Source: Acholeplasmataceae bacterium (GTDB lineage Bacteria; Bacillota_I; Bacilli_A; Acholeplasmatales; Acholeplasmataceae). Taken from it: 15,581 nt of DNA. This document shows, piece by piece, positions 1-7,498 of the stretch. Under the pieces are notes generated by a model. The model did not search any database and was not told the origin of the DNA. It saw only the letters and a program-made list of their open reading frames with translations. Where the stretch lies: NCBI GenBank assembly GCA_028690555.1, contig JAQVBA010000005.1:1-15581 (forward strand), read 5' to 3'. Numbering within the stretch: position 1 is the stretch's first letter; the number at the start of each line of letters is the position of its first letter. Position numbers and translations under genes: made by a program.

Positions 1-198
1 ATGGGTTATATGCTCGTTTTAGTATTAGTTGCATCCGTTCGTGAAATTTTAGCATTTGGAACATTCTTAAATATGAATGTGACACCAGACTCTTGGGTCA
101 ACTGGACTGTGATGGCAATGGCACCAGGCGGATTCTTTGTATTAGGGCTCTTCATATGGGGCATTAGAGAATTGATTAAGCATTATGAAACCGCGTAA
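1..198 (+). CDS. nqrD: Na+-translocating NADH:quinone reductase subunit D, C-terminal part
   Basis: This is the last 65 residues of an integral membrane subunit of the Na+-NQR complex (NqrD/RnfE family). The gene runs off the left edge, so the ATG at base 1 is most likely an internal methionine: full-length NqrD is about 200 residues. Two hydrophobic segments are visible (about residues 2-20 and 40-56). Between them lies a loop with the family-typical pattern VREIL-AFGTF, followed by APGGFFVLGLFIWGIREL. The subunit carries part of the electron path and Na+ channel in the membrane. NqrD and RnfE are close homologues. I chose NqrD because nqrE and an NqrF-type flavoprotein follow directly, with an 11-base gap to nqrE that holds its ribosome binding site. 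Confidence 0.85.
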   Translation: MGYMLVLVLVASVREILAFGTFLNMNVTPDSWVNWTVMAMAPGGFFVLGLFIWGIRELIKHYETA

Positions 199-209
199 GG
201 AGGAAGCAC

Positions 210-791
210 ATGGGGAACTTAATTGAATTATTGTTAGCTTCAATCCTCAATCATAATATTGCTTTAGTCTATATTTTAGGTATGTGTCCTTTAATTGCAA
301 TTTCAACGAATGTTAAAAACGCAAAAGGTATGGGATTAGCCGTTGTTTTCGTGGTGACAATCACTGGGATCATTAACTGGCCAATTTACGCATTACTAAA
401 AAGCACAGGGACGACGAATCTTTCACTGCTCGTGTTTATTATCACGATAGCAGCAACCGTTCAATTTTTAGAAATGTTCTTAGAAAGATTTATTCCAAAA
501 CTATATAATGCTTTTGGTATTTTCCTTCCGTTAATTACGGTTAACTGTGTGGTATTAGCTGTTTCATTATTCTTTGTAAATCGTGAATATACATTTGCAG
601 AAACTGCCGTATTCTCATTTGGTTCAGCAGTTGGTTGGATGTTAGCGATTATTTTAGTTGCTGGTATTCGTGAAAAGATGAAGAGACAAAGCGATGTTCC
701 ACGTGGTTTAGTTGGAAAAGGCATTGTTTTCATTATATTAGGCATTCTAGCATTAGCCTTTATTGGCTTTACTGGAATTGCGAACATTTAG
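210..791 (+). CDS. nqrE: Na+-translocating NADH:quinone reductase subunit E
   Basis: This 193-residue polytopic membrane protein of the NqrE/RnfA family is close to the usual length of just under 200 residues. About six hydrophobic helices are apparent. Cys26, in the motif YILGMCPLIAIST, and Cys113, in LITVNCVVLAV, match the two half-membrane cysteines of this family. In Na+-NQR those cysteines, with the pair in NqrD, hold an intramembrane iron centre that passes electrons between NqrF and the FMN subunits (family knowledge). The start at 210 has a strong AAGGAGG site at 197-203, six bases upstream. The next gene, nqrF, starts nine bases after the stop. RnfA is the main alternative, but the downstream NqrF makes NQR the better call. 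Confidence 0.92.
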   Translation: MGNLIELLLASILNHNIALVYILGMCPLIAISTNVKNAKGMGLAVVFVVTITGIINWPIYALLKSTGTTNLSLLVFIITIAATVQFLEMFLERFIPKLYNAFGIFLPLITVNCVVLAVSLFFVNREYTFAETAVFSFGSAVGWMLAIILVAGIREKMKRQSDVPRGLVGKGIVFIILGILALAFIGFTGIANI

Positions 792-800
792 GGGGTACAT

Positions 801-1880
801 ATGAACTATTTAGTACCAGTCGTATTAATTGGTGTATTGATTGTCATTACTTTACTCCTCATTCTCGCTGAAAGATTGCTTGGTGGTGGAAAAGAAAAAA
901 TGCTCATTGTCAATGATGATAAAGTGATTCCTGTAAAAGGTGATGATACAGTATTAAATACACTATCACAACAAAAGATTTTCATCCCTTCAGCATGTGG
1001 AGGAAAAGCGACGTGTGGATTTTGTAAGTTTCACCTAATTGATGGTGGCGAACCGAAACCCACTGAATTGCCTTTCTTAAGTGAAGAAGAACAAAAAAAT
1101 GGAATTCGTTTAGCATGTCAAGTAAAAGTGAAAGACAACATGAAAGTAGAAATTCCAAAAGAATTAATGAATGCGAAAGAATATAAAACAAAAGTGGTTC
1201 ACATTGAAGATCAAACGTATGACATTAAGTTAGTTCGCTTTCAATTAATTGATCCACCAACGATGACATTTAAACCAGGTCAATATGCTCAAATCAAAGT
1301 GCCGGGTATTGATATCATTCGTGCGTATTCTATTGCTTCTCATCCGAAAGATTCAACGCAAATTGAACTTATCATTCGCCAAGTACCAAATGGTCAAGCA
1401 ACCACATTCGTGCATAAAGCACTTGAGGTTGGCGATAAAATCATATTGACAGGTCCATATGGTGAATTCTATCTTCAAGAAGAATCTAATCGAGAAATGG
1501 TTTGTATTGCTGGAGGATCAGGTAAAGCTCCAATTCGCTCTATTTTATATTTCTTAAGAGATCAAGGAATGCCAAGAAAAGTTAAATATTTCTTTGGTGC
1601 GAGATCTAAAAAAGATTTATATATGACCGATGAATTTTTAGAACTTGAAAAAGAATTTCCCAACTTTAAATATATTCCTGCACTATCAGAACCACTCCCT
1701 GAAGATCAATGGGAAGGCGAGGTTGGACTGATAACCGATGTTGTAGACCGTCACGTGGACGATTTAAGTGAAGCTGAAGCGTATCTTTGTGGATCACCAG
1801 GTATGATTAATGCATGTATTAAAGTATTAACAAAACATGACATTAAACAACAAAATGTATTCTATGATAAATTTTCTTAA
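801..1880 (+). CDS. nqrF: Na+-translocating NADH:quinone reductase subunit F (2Fe-2S/FAD NADH dehydrogenase subunit)
   Basis: This is the NADH-oxidising entry subunit: it takes hydride from NADH to FAD and passes electrons through a 2Fe-2S cluster. Domains in order: one N-terminal membrane helix (about residues 4-24); a plant-type ferredoxin domain (about 32-125) with cluster ligands Cys66, Cys72, Cys75 and Cys106; an FAD domain with RAYS at 174-177; and an NADH domain with GGSGKAP at 238-244 and CGSPGM at 330-335. At 359 residues it is shorter than typical NqrF (about 405-410). The nucleotide motifs differ slightly from the usual GGAGMAP and CGPPxM and recall ferredoxin reductases of oxygenase systems. 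The context of nqrD-nqrE-nqrF, the N-terminal helix and the family-like C-terminus support NqrF. A GGGGG run at 791-795 is a modest ribosome site for the ATG at 801. A terminator follows directly. Confidence 0.88.
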   Translation: MNYLVPVVLIGVLIVITLLLILAERLLGGGKEKMLIVNDDKVIPVKGDDTVLNTLSQQKIFIPSACGGKATCGFCKFHLIDGGEPKPTELPFLSEEEQKNGIRLACQVKVKDNMKVEIPKELMNAKEYKTKVVHIEDQTYDIKLVRFQLIDPPTMTFKPGQYAQIKVPGIDIIRAYSIASHPKDSTQIELIIRQVPNGQATTFVHKALEVGDKIILTGPYGEFYLQEESNREMVCIAGGSGKAPIRSILYFLRDQGMPRKVKYFFGARSKKDLYMTDEFLELEKEFPNFKYIPALSEPLPEDQWEGEVGLITDVVDRHVDDLSEAEAYLCGSPGMINACIKVLTKHDIKQQNVFYDKFS

Positions 1881-1915
1881 AAAAAGGGATTCTCCGATAT
1901 GGAGAAGCCCTTTTT
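1881..1915. terminator. Bidirectional intrinsic terminator between nqrF and the malic enzyme gene
   Basis: An A5 run is followed by GGGATTCTCC, the loop GATAT (1896-1900), GGAGAAGCCC and T5. The stem is ten positions with one A.G mismatch. Because the hairpin is flanked by A's on the left and T's on the right, it can stop transcription from both converging genes. Confidence 0.9.
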
Positions 1916-1917
1916 AC

Positions 1918-3078
1918 TTATTCGTGTGTCTTCGAAATGTTTTGTTTGATTGCTGCTTCATAAACAGCTTGAGCAACCCGATGATGGACATTGGGATCTA
2001 GTGCATCTGGAATGATCTGATAAACACTTGGTGTTATCGAAGATGCAATTGCTTGGCTTGCAGCAAGCATCATCTCTTTTGTTATTTTTTTAGAATGACT
2101 ATCTAAAGTTCCTCTAAAAATACCTGGAAAAGCTAATAAATTATTAATTTGATTTGGATATTTTGAACTCCCAGTTCCAATGATATAAGCTTTCGTTTCT
2201 TTTAAATCATCATAAGATATTTCTGGGGTAGGATTGGCCATCGGAAAGATGATTGGTTTTGTGTTCATGGATTCGATCATATCTTTTGTGACTAAATTTC
2301 CTTTAGATACACCGATAAAAACATCACTATGCATCACAGCATCCGATAAACTACCTTCTAAATGGAGCGAATTCGTCTTTTTTGCAAGTATCATGTGCGA
2401 TTCACTTAATAATGGATTTGTTTCTGATAATATACCATCTTTATCACATACAATTAGATTTTTAGCACCGGCATCTAATAAGAATTCAGTGATGGCAGTG
2501 CCAGCAGCACCAGCTCCATTAATGACAATTTCCACTTGATCAAGTTTCTTATTTACGAGTTTTAAAGCGTTTGACAAAGCAGCAAATAAAACAACGGCTG
2601 TTCCATGTTGATCGTCATGAAATACAGGGATATCTAAAGCCTCATTGAGCGCTTTTTCAATTTCGAAACAACGTGGAGCACTGATATCTTCTAAGTTAAT
2701 ACCTGCAAAATTTTTAGCTAAGTAAGTAATCATTTTAATTAATTCCTTTGTATCTTGTGTATCGATACAAAGAGGGATAGCATCAACATCCGCCATCACT
2801 TTAAATAACATTGCTTTTCCTTCCATGACCGGCATGGAAGCTTCAGGTCCGATATTGCCTAATCCTAAGACCGCAGAACCATCGGTGATTACAGCAATCA
2901 GATTATGTCTTCTGGTGTATAAATAAGATTTTTTCGGATCTTTTTCGATTTCTAAACAGGGAAGTGCAACACCTGGAGTGTAATACGTCGATAAATCATC
3001 TTTAGTATCAACTTTCACACGAGAAATTACTTCGATTTTTCCTTTAATTGCTTGATGAGCATCTATGGGATTATACAT
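1918..3078 (-). CDS. Malic enzyme (malate dehydrogenase, oxaloacetate-decarboxylating)
   Basis: This cytosolic enzyme converts malate to pyruvate and CO2 while reducing NAD(P)+. It has 386 residues, the size of the short bacterial malic enzymes. Visible motifs are YTPGVA (33-38), the ITDGSAVLGLGNIGPEA block (64-80), EGKA with the probable catalytic Lys88, metal-ligand candidates Glu130/Asp131 (LEDISAP) and Asp156 (FHDDQHGTA), and the dinucleotide fold NGAGAAG (187-193). Cofactor choice between NAD and NADP cannot be read safely, so no symbol is given. The start is supported by a TGAGGTGAT ribosome site just upstream on the minus strand. The gene stands alone, divergent from the tryptophanase operon and convergent with nqrF. 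The shared upstream region carries a cre-like site, so carbon catabolite control is plausible. Confidence 0.93.
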   Translation of the reverse strand: MYNPIDAHQAIKGKIEVISRVKVDTKDDLSTYYTPGVALPCLEIEKDPKKSYLYTRRHNLIAVITDGSAVLGLGNIGPEASMPVMEGKAMLFKVMADVDAIPLCIDTQDTKELIKMITYLAKNFAGINLEDISAPRCFEIEKALNEALDIPVFHDDQHGTAVVLFAALSNALKLVNKKLDQVEIVINGAGAAGTAITEFLLDAGAKNLIVCDKDGILSETNPLLSESHMILAKKTNSLHLEGSLSDAVMHSDVFIGVSKGNLVTKDMIESMNTKPIIFPMANPTPEISYDDLKETKAYIIGTGSSKYPNQINNLLAFPGIFRGTLDSHSKKITKEMMLAASQAIASSITPSVYQIIPDALDPNVHHRVAQAVYEAAIKQNISKTHE

Positions 3079-3142
3079 AAAATCACCTCAACCTTTAATT
3101 AGTTTTATTGTATCATGATAGGGTTCAATCCGCATAATTCAC

Positions 3143-3148
3143 ATTATA
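3143..3148 (-). promoter_or_regulatory. Possible -10 box for the malic enzyme gene
   Basis: The minus strand reads TATAAT here, about 65 bases before the start codon. At 16-18 base spacing the -35 position falls on the cre-like site and matches TTGACA poorly, so the promoter call is weak. If real, CcpA binding there would block it. Confidence 0.35.
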
Positions 3149-3159
3149 TTCACAAAATG

Positions 3160-3173
3160 GTAAAGCGCTTTCA
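3160..3173. promoter_or_regulatory. cre-like CcpA operator in the divergent region
   Basis: The sequence GTAAAGCGCTTTCA has the palindromic core AAAGCGCTTT. It matches the Bacillus cre consensus TGWAANCGNTNWCA at 12 of 14 positions on either strand. It lies between the divergent malic enzyme and tryptophanase genes and upstream of the TATAAT box at 3205. Carbon catabolite control of one or both units is inferred; no regulator gene is in the window. Confidence 0.6.
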
Positions 3174-3195
3174 TTTTTGGGTTTATTTTTGACTG

Positions 3196-3216
3196 ACCTT
3201 TATGTATAATAAAGGT
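3196..3216 (+). promoter_or_regulatory. Perfect 8-bp inverted repeat overlapping the probable -10 box of the tryptophanase operon
   Basis: ACCTTTAT, a 5-base spacer and ATAAAGGT form an exact dyad. The TATAAT at 3205-3210 lies inside it, about 29 bases before the start codon. The -35 at 17-base spacing (TTTATT, 3182-3187) is weak. A better-looking TTGACT at 3189-3194 is only 10 bases away and cannot pair with this -10. The layout suggests a repressor operator or a promoter that needs an activator; which protein binds is unknown. Confidence 0.5.
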
Positions 3217-3238
3217 ATCAGTAATAAGGAGCGTTTCT

Positions 3239-4627
3239 ATGAAAAAAAATTATGCAGCAGAACCCTTTCGGATTAAAATGGTTGAGCCAATTCGGATGAC
3301 AACGAAAGAAGAACGAAAGACTCTCCTGAAGAATGCAGGGTACAACCCTTTTTCTTTGCGGAGTGAAGACGTTTATATTGATTTATTAACAGATTCTGGT
3401 ACTGGCGCGATGAGCCAAGACCAATGGGCAGCACTCATGCGTGGTGATGAAGCTTATGCTGGAAGTCAAAGTTTTTTTAGACTGGAAAGTGTTGTTAAAG
3501 ACATTACTGGGTATAAGTATTTCATGCCGGTTCATCAAGGGCGTGGTGCAGAACAAGTTGTTCTTCCTGAACTCACCAAAAACAAGGGAATGTATTTTAT
3601 TTCGAATATCCATTTTGATACGACACGTGCACATGTTGAACTTGCAGGTGCAAGAGCGATTGACACAGTCATCGAAGAATGCTTCGATGTTTCAACATAC
3701 CACCCTTTTAAAGGGAATTTTGATCTTGAAAAACTAGAAAAGATTATTCATGAAAAGGGTTCAGAACATATCGCAGGCATCATCATGACGATTACTAACA
3801 ATTCTGCAGGTGGTCAACCCGTCTCCATGGATAATATGAAAAAAGTTGCTAAAATAAGCAAAACTTATCATATCCCATTAATTATCGATGGTGCAAGATA
3901 TGCAGAAAACAGTTACTTTATTAAGCTTCGTGAAAAAGGATATGAAGATAAAGATATTAAAGACATAGCGAGAGAAACTTTTGACCTTGCTGATATTTTC
4001 TTAATGAGTGCAAAAAAAGATGGACTTGTCAATATGGGTGGAATTATTGCCATTAAAGACAACGAAGCACTTTATCAAGCATGTAGAAGTCGTATGGTTC
4101 CTTATGAAGGTTTTCCAACTTATGGTGGATTAAGTGGTAGAGATATGGATGCTCTTTCAGTGGGACTAAGAGAAGCACTTGATTTTTCATATTTAGAATA
4201 TCGAATCAATCAAGTAGAATATTTAGGTGATAAATTGATTGAAGCAGGTGTTCCAGTGCAATATCCGATTGGTGGACATGCTGTATTTATTGAATGCCGT
4301 AGGGTTGCACCACACATTCCATTCGATCAATTTCCCGCGTTAAGCTTCACGAATGAACTCTATATTGAAGGAGGTATTCGTGCTGTTGAAATTGGTTCAT
4401 TATTATTAGGTAGAGATCCAGATACAAATGAAAACTTAAAAGCTGAAATGGAAATGGTGAGATTAACAATTCCTAGAAGAACTTATACGTATGCGCATAT
4501 GGATAAAATTGCCGAAGCTGTCATTAAAGTGTACGAAAAAAGACATGAATTAAAAGGCTACAAGTTTACTTATGAATCCCCCATGCTTAGACATTTTACA
4601 TCATCTTTTGAACCCATTACAAAGTAA
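3239..4627 (+). CDS. tnaA: Tryptophanase (L-tryptophan indole-lyase)
   Basis: This PLP enzyme splits L-tryptophan into indole, pyruvate and ammonia. The 462-residue length is normal for the beta-eliminating lyase family. The family shared with tyrosine phenol-lyase shows in IDLLTDSGTGAMS (47-59), HQGRGAEQ (99-106), NNSAGGQPVS (187-196) and MSAKKDG, with the Schiff-base lysine probably Lys260. Three positions separate the two activities, and all are tryptophanase-like: Asp127 in HFDTTR (Thr in tyrosine phenol-lyase), Ile385 in AVEIGS (Arg in tyrosine phenol-lyase) and His452 in LRHFT (Phe in tyrosine phenol-lyase). The start has AAGGAG at 3226-3231. It is the first gene of the long operon, and its stop overlaps the ribosome site of the next gene. 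No TnaC-like leader peptide or tryptophan permease is visible. Confidence 0.93.
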   Translation: MKKNYAAEPFRIKMVEPIRMTTKEERKTLLKNAGYNPFSLRSEDVYIDLLTDSGTGAMSQDQWAALMRGDEAYAGSQSFFRLESVVKDITGYKYFMPVHQGRGAEQVVLPELTKNKGMYFISNIHFDTTRAHVELAGARAIDTVIEECFDVSTYHPFKGNFDLEKLEKIIHEKGSEHIAGIIMTITNNSAGGQPVSMDNMKKVAKISKTYHIPLIIDGARYAENSYFIKLREKGYEDKDIKDIARETFDLADIFLMSAKKDGLVNMGGIIAIKDNEALYQACRSRMVPYEGFPTYGGLSGRDMDALSVGLREALDFSYLEYRINQVEYLGDKLIEAGVPVQYPIGGHAVFIECRRVAPHIPFDQFPALSFTNELYIEGGIRAVEIGSLLLGRDPDTNENLKAEMEMVRLTIPRRTYTYAHMDKIAEAVIKVYEKRHELKGYKFTYESPMLRHFTSSFEPITK

Positions 4628-4640
4628 GGAGCTAATAAAG

Positions 4641-5510
4641 ATGGATGATGACAAACGATTTTTAATCGCAAAAGAAACATATCAACGAAAAGAATATGAT
4701 CAAGCATATGACCTTTACTCTGAATTAGAAAATAAGGGTTATAAGAACTATGATATGTTTATTGATTTAGGACATATTTACTTTCACCACATGGGATTAG
4801 CGAATGCCTATCAAAGATATTTAAAAGCTCATGAAATGGATGTGACACAAACATATCCTTTAATGCGAATGTTAAAATGTCAAGATCAGTTGAACCAACC
4901 GGTTGAAATGTTTATCGAAGATTATTTTGAAACACTGCTTCAAAGTCGTGATTTTTCTGATAAAGAACTCAAAAAAATTAAATTAGTCTATCAAAAACAA
5001 GGGAAAGAAAAATTATTTGAAAAAATTGAAACTAAAGCTATAAAAGTATTAGTAAATCAAAAAAAACAAGAAAAGTTATCACATGAAGCACTCATTGATA
5101 ATATCGAACATGCGAAAATGATTTATCATCAAAATACCAAAAATGCTTCAAATCTCATGACTTTAATTGACTTGCTTGAAAAAGATCATCGAAATGACGA
5201 GATAGCTGAAATCTTAGATCATGCATATCATAATATCAATCATTTTGAAGTCGACTATTTGTATGCAAGACATTACATTCATATTGAATGGATGACGGAT
5301 GCGATGACTGCGATCAATCGCATGGAAGCAAGACTTAAAAAGCATGAAGAAGAACATAAAATGATTAAGTTTTATGAGTATAAAAAATTAGCAGAGCTTT
5401 ATCAAATGCTAGGTAATGAAGCACTTTATCAGTTTTATGATAAAAAGCGTATTGAATCAGAAAAACAAACAAAACCACGGCGAAAAAAGCCAAATATTGA
5501 GAGGAGTTAA
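4641..5510 (+). CDS. TPR-like helical repeat protein of unknown function
   Basis: I do not recognise this 289-residue protein as a named family. It is soluble, highly charged and without signal peptide or membrane helix. The N-terminal part (about 5-70) reads as two tetratricopeptide-like helix pairs, with patterns such as AKETYQRKEYDQAYDLY and LGHIYFHHMGLANAYQRYLKA. More helical, less regular sequence follows, and the C-terminus is a basic tail (KPRRKK). I start it at 4641 because AAGGAG (4626-4631) lies nine bases upstream; a longer reading frame beginning at 4572 would overlap the end of tnaA and has no such site. It sits between tnaA and buk with no promoter of its own and abuts buk directly. 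A scaffold or regulatory role for the fermentation enzymes is only a guess. Confidence 0.8.
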   Translation: MDDDKRFLIAKETYQRKEYDQAYDLYSELENKGYKNYDMFIDLGHIYFHHMGLANAYQRYLKAHEMDVTQTYPLMRMLKCQDQLNQPVEMFIEDYFETLLQSRDFSDKELKKIKLVYQKQGKEKLFEKIETKAIKVLVNQKKQEKLSHEALIDNIEHAKMIYHQNTKNASNLMTLIDLLEKDHRNDEIAEILDHAYHNINHFEVDYLYARHYIHIEWMTDAMTAINRMEARLKKHEEEHKMIKFYEYKKLAELYQMLGNEALYQFYDKKRIESEKQTKPRRKKPNIERS

Positions 5511-6584
5511 ATGATGCCTTATCATATACTAGCAATTAATCCAGGGTCAACATCAACAAAGTTGGCCATCTACGAAGATGAGAAACAAATTTATAAAGCA
5601 AGCATTAAACACGATACGGAAGAAGTCCTAAAATATAAATACGTATGGGATCAATTTGATTTTCGTATGGAACAAATTAAAAAAGAACTCGAAAAATCAA
5701 AAGTTGATCTAAAATCACTGGATGCCATTGTCGGTAGAGGCGGTATGTTAAAACCGCTGACGAGTGGAACGTATCATGTCAATGATGATATGATTGAATT
5801 TTTAAAAAATCGAACACGTGGAGAGCATGCATCTAATCTGGGATGTGGATTAGCAAAAGAACTTGCTGCACCACTTGGTATTCCTAGTTTTATCGTTGAC
5901 CCAGTTTCTGTCGATGAAATGGAAGATATTGCCCGGTATACTGGGATGCCTGAATTACAAAGACAATGTATTTTTCACGCGTTAAATCATAAAGCTATCG
6001 CAAGACTCGCTTCTCAAGATTTAAATACACCTTATAACGAGTTGAATTTGATCATCGCACATTTGGGTGGCGGCATTAGTGTAGCATCACACAAAAAAGG
6101 TCGAGTGATTGATGTAAACAATGCTTTAGATGGCGATGGTCCAATGTCACCAGAACGAAGTGGATCTGTTCCAATTGGCCCCCTTTATAAAATGGTATTT
6201 TCAGGGAAATACACCTTAGAAGAAATGAAACGTAAGAATTATGGAAAAGGTGGACTCGTTGCTTATTTAGGAACAAATGATGGTAGTGAAATTCAAAAAC
6301 GCATTGAAAATGGCGATAAAGAAGCTGAATTTATCTATAATGTCATGTGTTATCAAATCGCAAAAGAAATTGGTGCTCAAAGTGCAGTGTTAAAAGGCGA
6401 TGTCAATCGGATTATTTTAACAGGTGGGCTTGCATATGATGCATACACTGTGAAACTAATTAAAGAAAGAGTTGAGTTTATCGCACCGGTGATGGTATAT
6501 CCAGGTGAAGATGAAATGGGTGCGCTCGCTAAGGGTGCTTTAAGAGTACTCAAAGGCGAAGAAGTAGCAAAAGAATATAAGTAG
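5511..6584 (+). CDS. buk: Butyrate kinase
   Basis: This cytosolic enzyme of the acetokinase/ASKHA superfamily makes butyrate and ATP from butyryl phosphate and ADP. Its 357 residues are the usual butyrate kinase length (acetate kinase is about 400). Visible motifs are the N-terminal phosphate loop INPGSTSTKLAIY, GRGGMLKPL, the ASNLG region, HALNHKAIAR, the IAHLGGGISVASH block, DGDGPMSPERSG and the late LTGGLAYD. Butyrate kinases also act on isobutyryl and isovaleryl phosphates, so branched acids are possible substrates. Two adjacent ATG codons (5511 and 5514) can serve as start behind GAGGAG; the first begins the base after the upstream stop. Phosphate butyryltransferase follows eight bases later, in the reverse of the common ptb-buk order. 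Confidence 0.93.
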   Translation: MMPYHILAINPGSTSTKLAIYEDEKQIYKASIKHDTEEVLKYKYVWDQFDFRMEQIKKELEKSKVDLKSLDAIVGRGGMLKPLTSGTYHVNDDMIEFLKNRTRGEHASNLGCGLAKELAAPLGIPSFIVDPVSVDEMEDIARYTGMPELQRQCIFHALNHKAIARLASQDLNTPYNELNLIIAHLGGGISVASHKKGRVIDVNNALDGDGPMSPERSGSVPIGPLYKMVFSGKYTLEEMKRKNYGKGGLVAYLGTNDGSEIQKRIENGDKEAEFIYNVMCYQIAKEIGAQSAVLKGDVNRIILTGGLAYDAYTVKLIKERVEFIAPVMVYPGEDEMGALAKGALRVLKGEEVAKEYK

Positions 6585-6592
6585 GTGAATAT

Positions 6593-7492
6593 ATGAGAAC
6601 CATGCAAGATATTGTTAAAAAAGCACAACTATCAGGACCTCAAAAATTAGTCGTAGCAGTAGCTAACGATGAACATGTCATCGAAGCTGTTGAAATGGCA
6701 AGAAAAGAAAGAATTATTGAACCTATTTTAGTAGGTGATAAAAAATCAATTATTGAGGTGTTAGATCGCTTAAAGATTGCAAAATCATTTTATGAAATTA
6801 TCGATGAAAGTGATCCTGTTAAAGCGTGTGAGGAATCTGTCAAACTTGTCAGTAGTGGTAAAGCAGACTTACTCATGAAAGGTCTTGTTGATACAGCGGT
6901 CATTTTAAGAGCAGTCTTAGATAAGGATTTTGGTCTAAGAACACCAAATCGTCTTTCTCATGTATCAATTATGGAAATTCCAAATTATCATAAATTACTG
7001 ATGATGTCAGATGGAGCGATGAATACATATCCAGATGTTGATATTAAGCAAGAGATTATTGAAAATGGTGTAGAAATTCTTCATAAGATTGGTGTTAAGA
7101 CTCCTAAAGTGGGATGCATTTGTGCCATTGAAAAAATCAATCCTAAAATGCAACATACATTAGACTGTCAAGAACTCATCGAAAGAAATAAAAATGAACG
7201 CATTAAAAATTGTATCATTGGTGGTCCTTTCGCTTTGGATAACGCGATTAACAAGGAAGCTGCAATTCACAAAGGTATTACAGATCCAATGGCTGGCGAT
7301 GTTGATTTTGTTTTGATGCCACAAATTGAGTCTGGGAATGTGTTTTATAAATCAATGATGTTTTTAGCAAACGCAAAGAGCGCAAGCGTGATTGCAGGAG
7401 CACAAAAACCGATTGTATTAACGAGCAGAGCAGATTCGAAAGAAACTAAATTTTATTCGATTGCCTTAGCACAGCTTGTTTCGAAAGTGTGA
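6593..7492 (+). CDS. ptb: Phosphate butyryltransferase
   Basis: This enzyme of the phosphate acetyl/butyryl transferase family exchanges CoA of butyryl-CoA for phosphate, giving butyryl phosphate for Buk. Its 299 residues match Ptb, and the opening pattern of a short helical lead then LVVAVANDEHVIEAVEMA is typical. Later conserved stretches include LLMKGLVDTAVILRAVL, RLSHVSIMEIP, MMSDGAMNTYPD and GPFALDNAINKEAA. With buk next door, acyl-CoA to acid plus ATP is complete. The butyryl-CoA synthesis genes are not in view, so chain length of the true substrate is inferred. The start follows a TAGGTGA ribosome site. The stop lies six bases before hutH. Confidence 0.92.
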   Translation: MRTMQDIVKKAQLSGPQKLVVAVANDEHVIEAVEMARKERIIEPILVGDKKSIIEVLDRLKIAKSFYEIIDESDPVKACEESVKLVSSGKADLLMKGLVDTAVILRAVLDKDFGLRTPNRLSHVSIMEIPNYHKLLMMSDGAMNTYPDVDIKQEIIENGVEILHKIGVKTPKVGCICAIEKINPKMQHTLDCQELIERNKNERIKNCIIGGPFALDNAINKEAAIHKGITDPMAGDVDFVLMPQIESGNVFYKSMMFLANAKSASVIAGAQKPIVLTSRADSKETKFYSIALAQLVSKV

Positions 7493-7498
7493 TTTTAA

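Noticed and set aside
1..1880. RNF complex in place of Na+-NQR
   Set aside because: NqrD/E and RnfE/A are homologous, but RNF has no NqrF-type 2Fe-2S/FAD/NADH subunit, which is present directly after nqrE.
3189..3210. TTGACT plus TATAAT as a standard promoter for tnaA
   Set aside because: The two boxes are only 10 bases apart, far from the 16-18 needed, so they cannot act as a -35/-10 pair.
3239..4627. Tyrosine phenol-lyase as the identity of the PLP lyase
   Set aside because: The positions that tyrosine phenol-lyase fills with Thr, Arg and Phe are Asp127, Ile385 and His452 here, all as in tryptophanase.
4572..4640. Upstream extension of the TPR-like gene into the end of tnaA
   Set aside because: No ribosome site precedes 4572, while AAGGAG lies properly spaced before the ATG at 4641.
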